Part shown: positions 47,981-59,611 of the stretch, in pieces
How the letters are laid out: each line of letters starts with the position of its first letter
Numbering within the stretch: the first letter of the stretch is position 1
Assembly (NCBI RefSeq): GCF_026914265.1
Contig: NC_069136.1
Span: forward strand, 52,073,381 to 52,137,380
DNA: 64,000 nt
Direction: 5' to 3'
Source: Mya arenaria
Taxonomy: Eukaryota > Mollusca > Bivalvia > Myida > Myidae
Translations under genes and position numbers: made by a program
The notes under the pieces: generated by a model
Databases searched by the model: none
What the model saw: only the letters and a program-made list of their open reading frames with translations
What the model was told of the DNA's origin: nothing

Positions 47981-50900
47981 AATTCAAAGATTTTTTATGT
48001 ACATGCAATAATCAGATTCCATGCAATATGAAAGAAATCGACATTGTCAACTTAACCAGGATATATGTTTCTGATTAATCCCGTTCTTGTAGGTTTGCCC
48101 CCATCTGTTACTACTGTTTGTACATTTATTAACCGAAATGGGCTCATTTATCAGTTTAGCAAAACACTATCTCAATATTATAATTACTATAATTTATTTT
48201 ATAATAATAATTTATGATAACAGTATAATTTATAAAATTATACAATTAATTTCGACCCGTTCTGTCAAACATTCTGACACTGAATGACTATTTAGCGCCT
48301 GGAACTCCCACTGTAGAACCATAACACGCCAACTACTTGACAATACATCAAATCAAGGAAATATTTGTCTCCTTATTCATAATTCCAACGTCAACGATTA
48401 TGTTTCCCGAATAAACCGGTCAAATATGCACAAAACTGGTGAACAGAATCACTATCTACCCACACACCCTTAATAAGTCCTCTCCTTTAGATCGGGTATT
48501 CCTGTACCTCGGCGTACATGCTTCCTTGTATTTAATATTCAGTTACTTTATTTCAGTGTAAGATGAATTAAAACTCTATAAAACTCGGAAAATAAGCATA
48601 AAAAACCAGAATCTCGCAAAGTCACTCGTTAAAAAATAGTTATTCTATGACATTCGTGAAATAAAATATGATCTTACACTGAAATAAACAAATATCCTCT
48701 ATATCTGCATATGGACCTTGATTCATTAAAATGGTTTCCCGTGTGATGCATTTAACATGAGTTTCCAGGATATAATGTTCTAATATTATCTAGTTATTAT
48801 GTTAATAAATATTTTAGAATTAACACTACACTTACATAATTTGAGAGATAGTTTTTGAGAATTGTTGTAGTATATTCTGGAACGTTCATATTTGGTAGGC
48901 AAGGGCAAACCTTTCTGATCATTGGTCTTTAGATAAAAATAATGTTTCATCAAATAGTAAGCAAGCCTTAAAATTTCACCAGTGCTAGAACCTTTATAAA
49001 ATCTTTGAATTAGTTAAATTATTATGTGAGGGATACATTTCAACTCTTTGTTGTTCTTAACCTGAACTTGTTTGTGGATTTAAATATTGTGTTTAATAGT
49101 TCATGTCGATTAAATTATGTGAACATTAAAACATACAGGATTAGTGAAGATATTTTGTAAACTGTTAGACATTTTTTATGTATTTCACCTTTAACGTTAC
49201 ATCTTTGATATAACTTTTGTAAACGTTTTAGTAAATAAATGCTTTTGTTGTTTTAACTCTGTTGCGTTTGGTGGTCGTTACACCTTCTTGTCCTATTTCA
49301 ATGACTATGATCACGATTTTGAGTGACGTTTTCAATTTAAATAGGGTGATGACATAAAAATAATCAAAGACTTCTTCAAATTGCCGATTGAACGCAAAGA
49401 GTGGACATTTTGCAATACCTTTTCATTAAGATGCGTGATCAACTATACAAACGTTCGTAAAATGTGATTTAAAATTGAATGTGTTGGTGTTACTTGAATT
49501 CATTCATAAACACACACTTAACACGGGCTCGTAAACATTCGGAACAAACTACTGGACAGACAGATGTTTAGACTGACAACGGGGCGGAAACACGGATCGC
49601 CACAATAATTCCATATTAAAACCCGTTTCGTGAGATAAAATATTAAAACCCTTTTCGTGAGCTATAGCTAACAGAAAAAAGGTATCACGAAAAGAAAACC
49701 ATGGTATTGGAAAATTTGCGTATGTAGGTTGTCATGTTAGAAGCGTTCAAGATATTTAATCAAAATGATAAGACGTAAATATAATTGTTAACTGAGTTTA
49801 AACATTTGTGAAACATGTTATAACAACAGTATATTAATCACTCTCGTTGGCACGATTTTACGCGAGAATGTTGTATTGTGTTCTTGGGGAAACCGGAGTA
49901 CACAGACGAAACCCACGTGTCCGTCTTGGTGACCACAAGCCAGGACACGTGTTTATTTCTGATAACAATGCCCAAGACTACAAGGTAGGTAGGCTGAATT
50001 TCTTAGTTTAGTTTTTATTTGTTTTAGTTAAGTTGTGTCTAAATATAATCCCCACACAGAAAAACGTCGCGATACATTTACGCGTCTTTCTGTGGCGAAG
50101 CAAACACCATTATCATTATAATTGGACTGTAAAATTTAGCTTCGACTTTCCACACCGATAAAAATTTTTTCCTTTTCTTCAGAGTTTGTTAACAAAAAAG
50201 AAGAATCACTTTTCAAACTTTTAATTCACAGGCGAGTTTAACATCCAAAGGTGGTCTAAATAATATCCAGTTAAAAAGGGTCCCTGGTACAAAACAACAT
50301 TCATTTATATACCAAAGATAGCACCGTTAAAAAAGGTGCAAATATGCATGAGTGAAAACGTGACAGTTTATTCTCCATGAACAGCACCGTCCAAAAAAGC
50401 GGGAAAATTAGAACGTTGCAAAATGAACGGTACAACCTAACGCTCCAGTGTATAATAAATGTGTTTATATATAACGGATAAATCGCGATATTCGCGACAC
50501 TTTCCCTAGCACGAAGTTACCGAACGTTAATCTCAAAAGTAGAAAGAAAATAACGGTCATAAGAAGACTGTCAGCTGGCGGGAATAAACAAGGGTAGGAC
50601 GGGAAACCAGAAACATACATTATTTGCTACGACTAATGCGTTTACAATATGTTTAATTTGTTCCTACCTATGCTGACGTTACAAAAAGACAACTAGTGTT
50701 AACGGCTCAAGTATGTGTTATGGCTCACAGTCAATAGTAATGGCACGAGTTCTTATTTGAAGAAGTTATTTATTACGGATTTTATCTAAAGTTGTTATAA
50801 AACAGGGTTGTTAATGTTTCAACTTTCTCTATAGTTAAATATAAACATGTGTGTGTTAAATAATTTATAGGCGAGAAACCATGTTTGAAATTAAATGTAG

Positions 50901-51380
50901 TAACTTTAGGCAAAGGTTATTTTTAACATTATTTTTCTCCAATGGCTGTTTTGGGGCGGCAAAAATCCTAAAAGAGTATTGTCCGCTCAATAGTTGTTAT
51001 CCAGAACGCATTAATAGTGAAGGCGTCCAGTATGCATACACACGTCAATGGAGGACGAACACACAAATATATATAAATGTACACCTTTGTGTTATATTGC
51101 AACTCCTTTTTAAATATTTCCAATACGAAACAACATGGTACTTGTAAGGACACTCCTCGAAAGAATTATCAAAATTGTGTATCAATTGTACGACTTTAAT
51201 GAGTGCAAAAATTGTTATCAAAATTTATCATTGTCATTTTTGGCCCACCAACTTTAACACTGTGAAAGGTCTTTAAAATTCATTAATTTTCTAGTTATTC
51301 CTATTTAACCATTCTTCGTGCACTGTGATTTTTATAAAATAGTACGTATCAATAACGAAACGAAGCTATTTTTCGCGGGC
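47981..51380. other. 3' flank of copy B and intergenic DNA
   Basis: The first part is presumably 3' UTR. AATAAA hexamers occur near 48656, 48683 and 49233. Around 48655-48700 there is a short word series (aaaatatgatcttacactgaaataaacaaat) also seen near 14650 and 62550, so it is a dispersed repeat. The plus frame at 50881-51147 has no family support. Confidence 0.45.
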
Positions 51381-51384
51381 AAAA
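51381..51384 (-). terminator. Pol III terminator of tRNA-Leu
   Basis: Four T on the minus strand, 9 bp past the tRNA 3' end, as expected for RNA polymerase III termination. Confidence 0.6.
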
Positions 51385-51392
51385 CATCTAGT

Positions 51393-51473
51393 GGCAGCGG
51401 TGGGATTCGAACCCACGCCTCCGAAGAGACTGGTGCCTTAAACCAGCGCCTTAGACCGCTCGGCCACGCTACC
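51393..51473 (-). tRNA. tRNA-Leu (anticodon AAG)
   Basis: 81 nt, cloverleaf checked by hand. The 7-bp acceptor GGTAGCG/CGCTGCC has one G-T pair. The D-arm is of GGCCGAGCGG type and matches the A box. The anticodon stem CTGGT/ACCAG encloses the loop TTAAGGC (anticodon AAG). A long class-II variable arm and the B box GGTTCGAATCC follow. No intron, and CCA is not encoded. It is transcribed by RNA polymerase III from internal boxes. Confidence 0.95.
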
Positions 51474-52047
51474 TGTTAACATCATAGGTCTGTTATCGAA
51501 TTAATGTAGTAGATATTAACATTAAGTATGTTACAATCGCGTAGTTTTAGATACTATACCGAATAAGATAAAACTTCACGATTGGTTAAATGTTGAGGTA
51601 GCGTGATGAAATAGTAGTCAAATATTAGAGTATAAACCCGGTTAAGAAGCATTAGGCTACGACCCAAAACAGACTAAACGAGAGGCACAAAACTTACAAA
51701 CACCACAAACAGACCATACATACTTCATAATGGCTTTATCAGTAAACGATTGGAGTACCGCCGTCGATAGTCATGTAAACAAGAGTTTAATTGAACAAAG
51801 GTTCACATGATTTAAACCAGTTTATTTGTACGCAACCTCGCACTCGGTTCAATTCGCACTCAACATTTATCAATAATTACACAAATCGATGAAATTGTTG
51901 GCAGAAAATATTTTTCGAATGTCTTTGAGCAGAAGAAACTTAATTTTCATATGTAAAAAGTATGAAATACTTTGAGGTTGAAACTGAAGCTTTTAAAATC
52001 GTCTTTTGGTTATTTCACGAGACGAGCTTGATTTTGGTGCCAAAGCT
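51474..52047. other. Intergenic, nothing recognised
   Basis: AT-rich sequence between the tRNA and the first recognisable DUF885 piece. Earlier exons of that gene might lie here, but I cannot identify them. Confidence 0.4.
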
Positions 52048-52357
52048 AGCTATGAAATCTTAAACGACACTCTTGAAACTCTCATTGAGGATAACAAGTG
52101 GGCGGAATGAGTTGTGATTTTTTTTATCTTTGAAAAAGATAATAAAGTGGTTCCAGGATGGTTATTAATGAATTTAGTGCATGAAATATATGTCCCTTGC
52201 AACGTTCAGGTCGTATTCATTCCTAATAGGTACGGATCGTTAAGTCCAATCAGCTTTATCGGTGGGATTAAACACTTCATTGGACCTTACTTTTCACAAA
52301 GGTTCCCGAGGAGATTTCGAGAATTACATTGCAAGATTAAAAGCTGTACAAACACAG
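52048..52357 (+). pseudogene. DUF885 pseudogene, N-terminal pieces
   Basis: The frames SYEILNDTLETLIED (52048-52092) and DFENYIARLKAVQTQ (up to 52357) are in different registers with non-homologous frames between, so frameshifts separate them. After 52357 the expected donor reads GAGAAT instead of GTxxxx. The next piece (53373) continues the family sequence directly, which supports a mutated donor. Confidence 0.55.
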
Positions 52358-52990
52358 GAGAATGTATTGTAGTATGACTTTGATTACTTTGGTTGCACAT
52401 AATTCAGTAGCATTACGGCGATAGATAGTGGTATATATCAAAGATCATGAAACATGATGTTGTCATATACATAATAAGGAAGTGCGCCAAGACCCATTGC
52501 CTATTACGCATGAATCATTTAGATAATGCAACAGATTTTCTAAGAACAAACCTACAGTTGCATTGAAGGGATTGGATGTTTAGATACTTTCTCGGAAACG
52601 GTTTTGAGAAATCCAACTTTTGTCCAATAGTTTACAAAAAAGTCATCGAATCCAAGTCCAAGTCATTGGTATGTCCTTTGGGTTTTTTTCAGATTCAATG
52701 TCGTCGGTGTCGTAGTGCAAAAAACACATTAACCTTGGCACTAACCAAAAACAGTTCAATACATCCATATGAACTTGACACACATGTTCAAGAGGCGATA
52801 AGTAAATGTAGACCAAGGGTCATAATGAGGCTTTTAAAATGGCTTGGTTATACACCATTTCCACTGAAGAAAAAATCAACAACAAATGTTTGCGTTCTTC
52901 GCCGAGACAATCTAGCTTTTTATGTGCTTTATTAGTCAGCGTCCAAGCTTATAATCTAAATATACACAGGTAATTTATAATCAGCTCATT

Positions 52991-53349
52991 AACCATACAG
53001 TATTGCCTGACAGTATAGACTCGATTACATTAGCCATAAAGTATATCCTGACAGTACAGACGCCATTACATTAGCCATACAGTATTGCCTGATAGTATAG
53101 ACTCCATTACATTAGCCATAAAGTATAACCTGACAGTATAAACGCTATTACATTAGCCATAAAGTATAGCCTGACAGTATAAACGCTATTACATTAGCCA
53201 TAAAGTATAGTCTGACAGAATAGACTCAATTACATAAGCCATAAAGTATAGCATGACAGTATAGACTCAATAGCATTAGCCTTAAAGTATAGCCTGACAG
53301 TATAAACTCCCTTACATTAGCCATAAAGAACAGTCTGACAGTATAGATG
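52991..53349. repeat. ~41-bp tandem repeat, nearly 9 copies
   Basis: The unit contains cattagccataaagtata followed by gcctgacagtatagact. Copies differ by a few bases. It lies in an intron of the DUF885 pseudogene. Confidence 0.9.
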
Positions 53350-53372
53350 TCAATTTATTTTGTTAATTTAAG

Positions 53373-53441
53373 GTGGACGAAATCAAAGAACTTGGACGAA
53401 GAGCTATTGAGTTGAAAAGGACATTACACAATGTTTCACTT
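53373..53441 (+). pseudogene. DUF885 pseudogene exon (AIELKRTLHNVSL)
   Basis: A clean 69-nt exon with an aatttaag acceptor and GTAAGT donor, 23 codons open. It follows the FENYIARL piece in family order. Confidence 0.6.
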
Positions 53442-53449
53442 GTAAGTAC

Positions 53450-54882
53450 TAGAACCGTTGCCTTCTGCTAAAAACAAGATACATGGTTAAAACATACTCG
53501 ATTGCGGTAAACACATTTTAAGTCTACCGTACGTTTTTCATATCAATATCAAAAAGGCGATGATTGACAGTTACGAAGATTCTTCAATCGCCTATGTTAT
53601 GTGGTAAATATTGTTCAAACAACAAATGATTCACGAAATCGCTTTGTTGTAACCCCACAACGTTTGCCGCCTGTACATCGACAATGTTGCTCTTTTTACA
53701 GTCGACGATTCGATATTTTATAACTTCTTATCGGTTAACGTGCCACGGGTGAAACAGCATCCCAGATCAACTGGTTCATTCTTACAATTTTCAGCCCCTC
53801 ACACATTAGAGGGTCTTTCACGAGGTTTGACAATCGTTTTTTCTTCAATAACATTCAGATAAAATACCATGAATGTCCACAGCGAGGACACTATTTACCT
53901 CTTTGTCACATTTCTCATCTGCTTTAAGCCGTTTTGTCATGGCTTTGAATATGGTTCGGGTCAGAAGGTTCTCCCTTAATTCATGGTTTTGCTCATGAGA
54001 AATTCTATCAACGCAACCTCATAAGCACATTCCACTTGCTATTACTCATCTTTGTTATTTTTAATTACGTCAAGTCGTTTCTAAAACGAATTAGTACTCT
54101 CGAGTATTCTTTCATCTTATTCTAAACGTTGTTCAATGATGGAAACATTTTATCTTCATATGATTAGAGTTTCGACAGCATATTTTCGGGGATCGACTGC
54201 GTCGATTTCTTTGACTGACCATCGTCATGATTTGTTCTTTTTGTAGGAGCTTTACATTTCTATTAACTTTCCGACGAACTGCGTTTCCTCCAAAGAACGA
54301 TTTAATTCGCGTCCGCCGTTTTGTAAAGCACATTTCCCGGTGAAAGAAAAACAACAAAATTAGCCCAAATATTTCGTGTCAATCATTAATGTGTTTACCT
54401 TAGTAAACTAAAAAGCATAAAAAATAAGAATTACACTCGTAGTGTTCTAAACAAGTAATTACATCAATTCCTTATTGCCAATTGTCTTAGATGCTTACTT
54501 CAGAAATTGCAGATCTCTTATGTCTGCTGCACTTGTTAGATTTCTTGATTATTTAACGTTTTACTCACAATTTACATAATAAATAAGTAAATTCAATAAA
54601 TACAGGGTATAAACATCGGTTATCTAAAACTCAAAGACGTTGTTCTACTTACTAGAAATATACGCAGGTTACATTTGTGCAATTCATTTTTGACGAATGA
54701 TCGTTTAGACGCAAAACCTTAAAAGCAACAGTCCAGATTCCATTTTAACTATTCATAAATGATAAGTGCAATTTGTCAACGCTGGATAAGCAACGGCTTC
54801 CGCGGTGCTCATATTTCAGGATGTATTGATCGTATAGTGTAAGCTACAGAGGAATTACCTTAATAATATATTTTTGTTTCAG
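53450..54882. other. Intron of the DUF885 pseudogene; possible unidentified minus-strand coding relic
   Basis: The minus frame at 54133-54357 is Lys/Arg-rich and opens onto further broken minus frames down to ~53800. It has a coding-like look, but I cannot name a family. Confidence 0.25.
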
Positions 54883-54963
54883 AGGTGAAATACGAGGTCA
54901 AGGCAGAGAAGCAGTGGTAGCTTACATGGATGCAATGAGGGACCAAACATCATTCAAAACAGA
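54883..54963 (+). pseudogene. DUF885 pseudogene exon, out of order (YMDAMRDQTSF)
   Basis: It has a ttgtttcag acceptor. In family members this segment follows the EV-x-x-I-x-x-x-M region, which here lies downstream at 55450-55493. No good donor was seen. Confidence 0.45.
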
Positions 54964-55039
54964 TGTTATAATGTGTCATACATTATTTTATTTAATTATT
55001 GCTATGCTTGGTAGAATCAATTTAGTAAATGAATAAAAT

Positions 55040-55115
55040 TAGATTGAGTGCGGTCCAGTAGAAGAGGTTCCGTCGCTCGCATAAGCGGTATTTGGTTCGA
55101 TCCTCAAGACTGTCA
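55040..55115 (+). mobile_element. Possible tRNA-derived SINE or tRNA relic
   Basis: A ggttcgatcc B-box-like word (55095-55104) has a gagcggtattt-type run before it and a loose A-box-like tagaagagg about 35 bp upstream. No cloverleaf forms. Weak. Confidence 0.25.
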
Positions 55116-55325
55116 TGTTATCTTGCATTTCATCTTAACTTAAAGTTGATGTCAGTCACAATCAAGTTAAACAAAACGAAAAACTAATAGAAAATTATAC
55201 ATCTCAATGCAACACGTAATACAAATCAGGAAAAAATAGTACCTTCATCCAAATATAATAAATATATAACTTTTTCCATTTTCGATACCCTTAAACTATT
55301 TAACCTGTTGCCGTTTTTCGAATAG

Positions 55326-55493
55326 AAGTATATGCCTGCCACGCGCACACAATATGGTGTTTACGCCTGTGGTCACACGAATGTTTACTACAAGGCGTGC
55401 CTCAAATGGCATCTCTCGTTTGAAATGACTCCTGCAGATGTTAATAATCGTGGTATTCAAGAAGTGGAAATAATCACATCTTCTATGCAGATG
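55326..55493 (+). pseudogene. DUF885 pseudogene exon (YMPATRTQYGVYACG ... MTPADVNN)
   Basis: 168 nt, open, with a gaatag acceptor and GTAAGT donor, phase 0 at both ends. It carries the strongest family signature of the locus. Family members usually have LPNG where this reads CGHT, and H in place of N within the MTPEEVH word. Confidence 0.75.
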
Positions 55494-55714
55494 GTAAGTG
55501 TATTAAATACAGAGTGTGTGTCCGTCAACATTTAGATAATTATTGTAACTTATTATGTAACATCTTAATAATTCAGAAGGGCGGAGCGATCGAACTTCGA
55601 AAACTGACTTAGAATTAATCGTGTAATCCGAGTACCATATTATGAAATACCGTCTGTTACCGCTACATAAGGTCATGTGATATTGAGCACTGTAATTACT
55701 ATCTACATTTCTAG

Positions 55715-55775
55715 GAATTGGTACGACGCGATGGTTTTATCGCTACATGTAGCTAACCAAGGACACCATCTGCAG
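55715..55775 (+). pseudogene. DUF885 pseudogene exon with altered metal-site motif
   Basis: It encodes YDAMVLSLHVANQGHHLQ between a tttctag acceptor and GTCAGT donor. The family motif is LHEAxPGHHLQ. Here Glu to Val needs only one base (GAA to GTA), and Pro has become Gln. Catalysis would be expected to fail. Confidence 0.65.
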
Positions 55776-55898
55776 GTCAGTCTAAAATAAATTTATCAAA
55801 TACTGGAAATAAATACAATTATGCTATGTTATGATATAATGTAATCCTAAGTCTAACGCTTGTATATTTTAATTGAATGATGGTTTTTATCATTTCAG

Positions 55899-56003
55899 TT
55901 AAGTTATTCAATGAAAGCGAATTTACCAGATTTCAGACGATACCAGATGGTGTCTTTCTACAACATTCCAAACTAGTTTCCTATTTATTCCGCATACCAA
56001 GAG
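55899..56003 (+). pseudogene. DUF885 pseudogene exon with in-frame TAG
   Basis: 105 nt, phase 0 after the GHHLQ exon. It reads LSYSMKANLPDFRRYQ, then a stop at 55974-55976, then FPIYSAYQE in the same frame. The family expects FP-x-Y-x-x-Y-x-EGW here, so the stop replaced a sense codon. Confidence 0.7.
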
Positions 56004-56656
56004 GTACAGTTAGAAAACTGAAAGAATATCCATGATGTATGATTTAAATATCATCTTTTTGTCATAACTTTGTCTTTTTTAAAAATGAATATAATAACAA
56101 CTAAATCAGAGCAATGTTATCTAAATTGTCGTAGTTTATTTGAGTACAATAGCTTGTATTTATGTTAGAATGTTAATTAAAATTCATATACGCGTTCAAT
56201 GTTCAAAAAGTGAGTCTTCTTAAGATCAAAGCTATGTCCAGAGCAAACACATTTACCGTTTCGTCAACTATGAACCAAAAGGCTTCATCAGCTTGAAACG
56301 GTTTTCTTTAAACTGGTTTAGTATTATTGAATGTTTGTTTTATATTAATGAATGTATTATATGAGTATGTTTGTGTGTATGAACACTTATGTAATTGTTT
56401 GTGTGACGAAAGGCTATGTAGTCCATAGTAGTCGAAAAATACTTCTGTCCTTATCTGTTCTGTTAAAACGTTTTTACTCTACTTGACCACTTATCTAATC
56501 CAGTTATTTTAATTACTACATATTAAAATGTGTTTATGATAGAAATTTAAAAAAAAATGGCAACTGAAGGACAATGGGGAATCTAAATTTATTACAAGGT
56601 CAAAATAATTAATATAATCCAATAATAAGAAAGTTACATATTTTCTTGTGTTTCAG

Positions 56657-57148
56657 GATTGGGGCTTATACTCATCACTTGGAAATGAAATGGGACTGTA
56701 TAAGGATGACGACGAGATGTAAGAGTAAACCGACTAGGGTAGACATTTAAAACTCCAAACTGTTTAATTACAGTAATAACTATTTACCTAATTTACACTG
56801 TATCTGTGAACAAATATCAAGGACCGAATTATCAGACATTTGTTTAAGTTAACAAAGTTAACTTTCAAATCTGTATTGCTTATAATGCTGTACGGATATA
56901 CTTGTGAACTGCAGTATTCCAAACAAGATTTCATACAAATGTGCTAGCTGTACTTTTATATTTGAACATATGACCACAGCATAAAATAGCTGCCCGTAAC
57001 AATGTCGTTAATAATGGTGTTAAATTGCCCGTAAATTTGGACGAACATATCTAATACTGTTTTCTCTTCAATTCAGGATGGGTAGATACAGTTGCGACAT
57101 TTTAAGAGCATGTCGACTTGTTGTCGACACTGGCCTACATTATTACGG
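56657..57148 (+). pseudogene. DUF885 pseudogene: two well-kept exons (56657-56718, 57077-57148)
   Basis: The first ends DDDEM with AT|GTAAGAG and the second begins after ttcag with G. Splicing gives DEMMGRYS, in frame. The second exon reads CDILRACRLVVDTGL and has a GTAACA donor in phase 2. The YSE of family members is YSS here. These are the least damaged pieces. Confidence 0.75.
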
Positions 57149-57351
57149 GTAACAGTTAAATAATTCATACATGTTTAACACAAAATCAATTGTAATATAA
57201 TCGTACTGTAAGCGTACAAATTAAGCAATACGAGGCTCAACGGTTTTAACGAATCACTGATGCCTCATCTCCAAACGGGACAACGATTCTTTCTTAAGAA
57301 ATGTTATAGTGCAGTACAAGCTCTTTCCCGGACAACCCACCAGCGCGTGCG

Positions 57352-57355
57352 CACA

Positions 57356-57391
<36 letters not shown>
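57352..57391. repeat. (CA)n microsatellite
   Basis: About 40 bp of CA in the pseudogene intron. Confidence 0.95.
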
Positions 57392-57394
<3 letters not shown>

Positions 57395-57472
57395 TACGAG
57401 GTTACGTATGCAGTAAAATTCCCTATACGATGCCAAACTTAATTACCATATATATTGTATAATATTATATTA

Positions 57473-57594
57473 ATATTGCATTGCTTCCAGTGTGACAGTA
57501 CATATTGTCAACATGAGGGAAATACTCGGCTTCGCCTCAGGTATTTACCCGAATGTTGACAATATGTACTGTCACACTGGAAGCCATGCAATAT
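57473..57594. mobile_element. Palindrome with ~53-bp arms and a short loop
   Basis: The left arm 57473-57525 (aatattgcattgcttccag ... ggaaatac) and right arm 57541-57594 are near-perfect inverses around a ~15-nt GC-rich loop that can itself pair (ggc-ttc-gcc). The arms contain GTGACAGTA and TGTCAAC words that recur at 58958-58980 and 58991-59001, suggesting that both mark the ends of one foldback-type element. Confidence 0.75.
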
Positions 57595-57843
57595 TTATTT
57601 TATTATACCGAACACAGTAATATTTATATATATATTTATAAAAAAAAATAATCATAACGTAACTTTCAAGTTTAATCATTTTTATTCTGTAATTGTTTCT
57701 GTAACAATTAATCTGAAAATGTAACAAAATACACAACATGTATTGATAATAACAGAATGTACAACAAATCAGCATATTCACTGACATCATTTTTAAAACA
57801 AAATATCATTTAAACAATAACCAAATTTAATGTGAATAGTTAA

Positions 57844-58173
57844 AGCTGCACTCTCACAGATCGACTGTTTGGACAATTCTTTTGTCTTTGAATGAGCCAA
57901 TTTATGCTTAAATGAATTGAAACCAATGATATAAGATTGCTGATGAAAGCTCAGATTGCAGTTTTTCATATAAGCGTTCAAAAATTGATGTTTTATGGCT
58001 AAATTTTCTACTGAAGCTTTAAGAAAAATGTAATTTTAGGCGGTTTTCCAAACAACTGAGATCTGTTCTATAGTTATTTATCTTATATCACTGCATTGAA
58101 GGCATTGCTACATGTACCAAAAACAGCTGATTATAAAAAAAGGTAAAAACTGTCACTTTGTGAGAGTGCAGTT
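57844..58173. mobile_element. 330-bp MITE flanked by TTAA
   Basis: It begins AGCTGCACTCTCACAGA and ends with the inverse TTTGTGAGAGTGCAGTT. TTAA lies directly outside each end (57840-57843 and 58174-58177). TTAA duplication is the habit of piggyBac-type transposons, so it is probably a non-autonomous member. It has no coding capacity and sits inside the region bounded by the GTGACAGTA palindromes. Confidence 0.75.
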
Positions 58174-58324
58174 TTAATTCCTGTTTTCACAGAGTATATG
58201 GTATTTATGTGAAATTAGCGATTTAATAATACACAACAGTCAACAGTGGAAACACCAAATATCAATAATTTGTCCGTTTTAACTGGAAACTAGTTTAAAC
58301 TGTTTCAAGTTCCCATTGTAATAA

Positions 58325-58866
58325 TTAGGTCAACACTGACAGGCTTATCTTCCATGGAAATGAAAATGAACATTGCTGTTGCTCATTGGCAGGGTCCATC
58401 AGCTTCTTCATATCATAATCTGCAATCTTGGGTTTGTAAAATACCGACCCTTTTCCCTTCTTCTGAAGATCTGTTAATTTCGCCTTGAAGTTTTTAATTG
58501 CTGTCACAAAGTCGTTGTCTGTCGAAATATCGATACGACATTTCTCTTTCAGGTACTTTGATAGGCCATACTTCACAGAGTACATATTTGATTTCTTCAA
58601 CTCTTCGCCTTTTACTGTACGAATATATGCAAAGAACATCCGTAGATGATTATTGAGAGCGTATTTCGGCATCTCTTCGAAGTTGGCGTTTTCTGCCCCC
58701 AAATAAGTCCTGAACAATTTGACACTTCAGTTAACGATCCGCTTTGTCTTGCTAGAGTTCTTGCATCGTCTAGAGTACACAAATCCTCTGCAGAAACTGA
58801 CACAAACTGTGTGTTTACACTAGCTGACATTATTCTGCAAATGTCGTTTGGAAATACTGCAAACAC
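58325..58866 (-). pseudogene. Crypton/KIAA1958-like tyrosine recombinase relic (N-terminal part)
   Basis: On the minus strand, LDDARTLARQSGSLTEVSNC (58790-58720 region) passes by a one-base frame change into FRTYLGAEN, then YALNNHLRMFFAYIR, a SVKYGLSKYLKEK segment, DFVTAIKNFKAKLTDLQKKG and KPKIADYDMKKL, ending at a stop at 58325. This order is typical of the N-terminal DNA-binding domain of Crypton-type recombinases and the related KIAA1958/QRICH1/ZMYM proteins. The catalytic domain (Arg, His-x-x-Arg, Tyr) is absent, so it cannot be active. It lies antisense within an intron of the DUF885 pseudogene. Confidence 0.65.
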
Positions 58867-59135
58867 CGGAAGGTACCAGATTTACAACACATTTTAATAA
58901 GCGCTTACCACCTCAGACTTGGGAAACCCTACATGCCTATTTTAGACGCGCGTGCTATGTGACAGTAATAATGTCAACCGGTCAAAACGGTACTGTCAGT
59001 GTGACAGTAATAAATTGCACATGATGGGTATATGAGAAATTAACATGGGCAGATCACATGAGGTATAATAATACATTTATTGCATTCTATATTTTGTACT
59101 ACAGCTGTTACGGTCAAATTTCATTTCTTCAACAG

Positions 59136-59300
59136 CTGGTCACTTGAAAAATCAATCGAGTACCTACAAAATAATACGGCGATGACTTATAATAGCGCAG
59201 CTAATGATATCGTTACATAACGTGGCCTGGTCAAGCATGCGCGTACGAATTGGAGAAATAAAGATTAGAAAATTAAAGAAGCTTGCAGAAGATGCATTAG
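59136..59300 (+). pseudogene. DUF885 pseudogene exon with two frame changes
   Basis: It joins in phase to 57148 (GG|C TGG, giving GWSLEKSIEYL). Then ANDIV runs into a stop, TWPGQACAYE appears in a second frame and IGEIKIRKLKKLAEDALG in a third, ending in G|GTATGC. The family order is continuous, so at least two indels occurred. Confidence 0.75.
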
Positions 59301-59611
59301 GTATGCATTATTCTAAATATAAATATCAACCTCACTTTTATTCTTGCTAATATAAAACAAAATCACATAGGAATAATTAAATATAATTATTAAAATGGAA
59401 AACGCATTATGAAATTAACTTTGTCTTTGATCATTTGTAGAATTGATTGTGTAAACACAATTTATGATGCATATTGAAATATTCGCATCATAAATGCATT
59501 CGAAGTGTGCGTAGAAACGTGCAACGTCGGCAAATCAAATGAATTGGACGACTTTTGAGAAAAAAAAATGTACGTTTTAGTTTTAATATATAATGTTTTG
59601 CTCACAGGCAG

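Noticed and set aside
52991-53349. CRISPR-like array of ~41-bp units
   Set aside because: The whole unit repeats with no unique spacers, so it is an ordinary tandem repeat.
54133-54357. Minus-strand Lys/Arg-rich frame as a transposase or histone-like gene
   Set aside because: Coding-like composition only; I could not match any motif.
55040-55115. A second tRNA gene
   Set aside because: Only a B-box-like word is present; no cloverleaf can be drawn.
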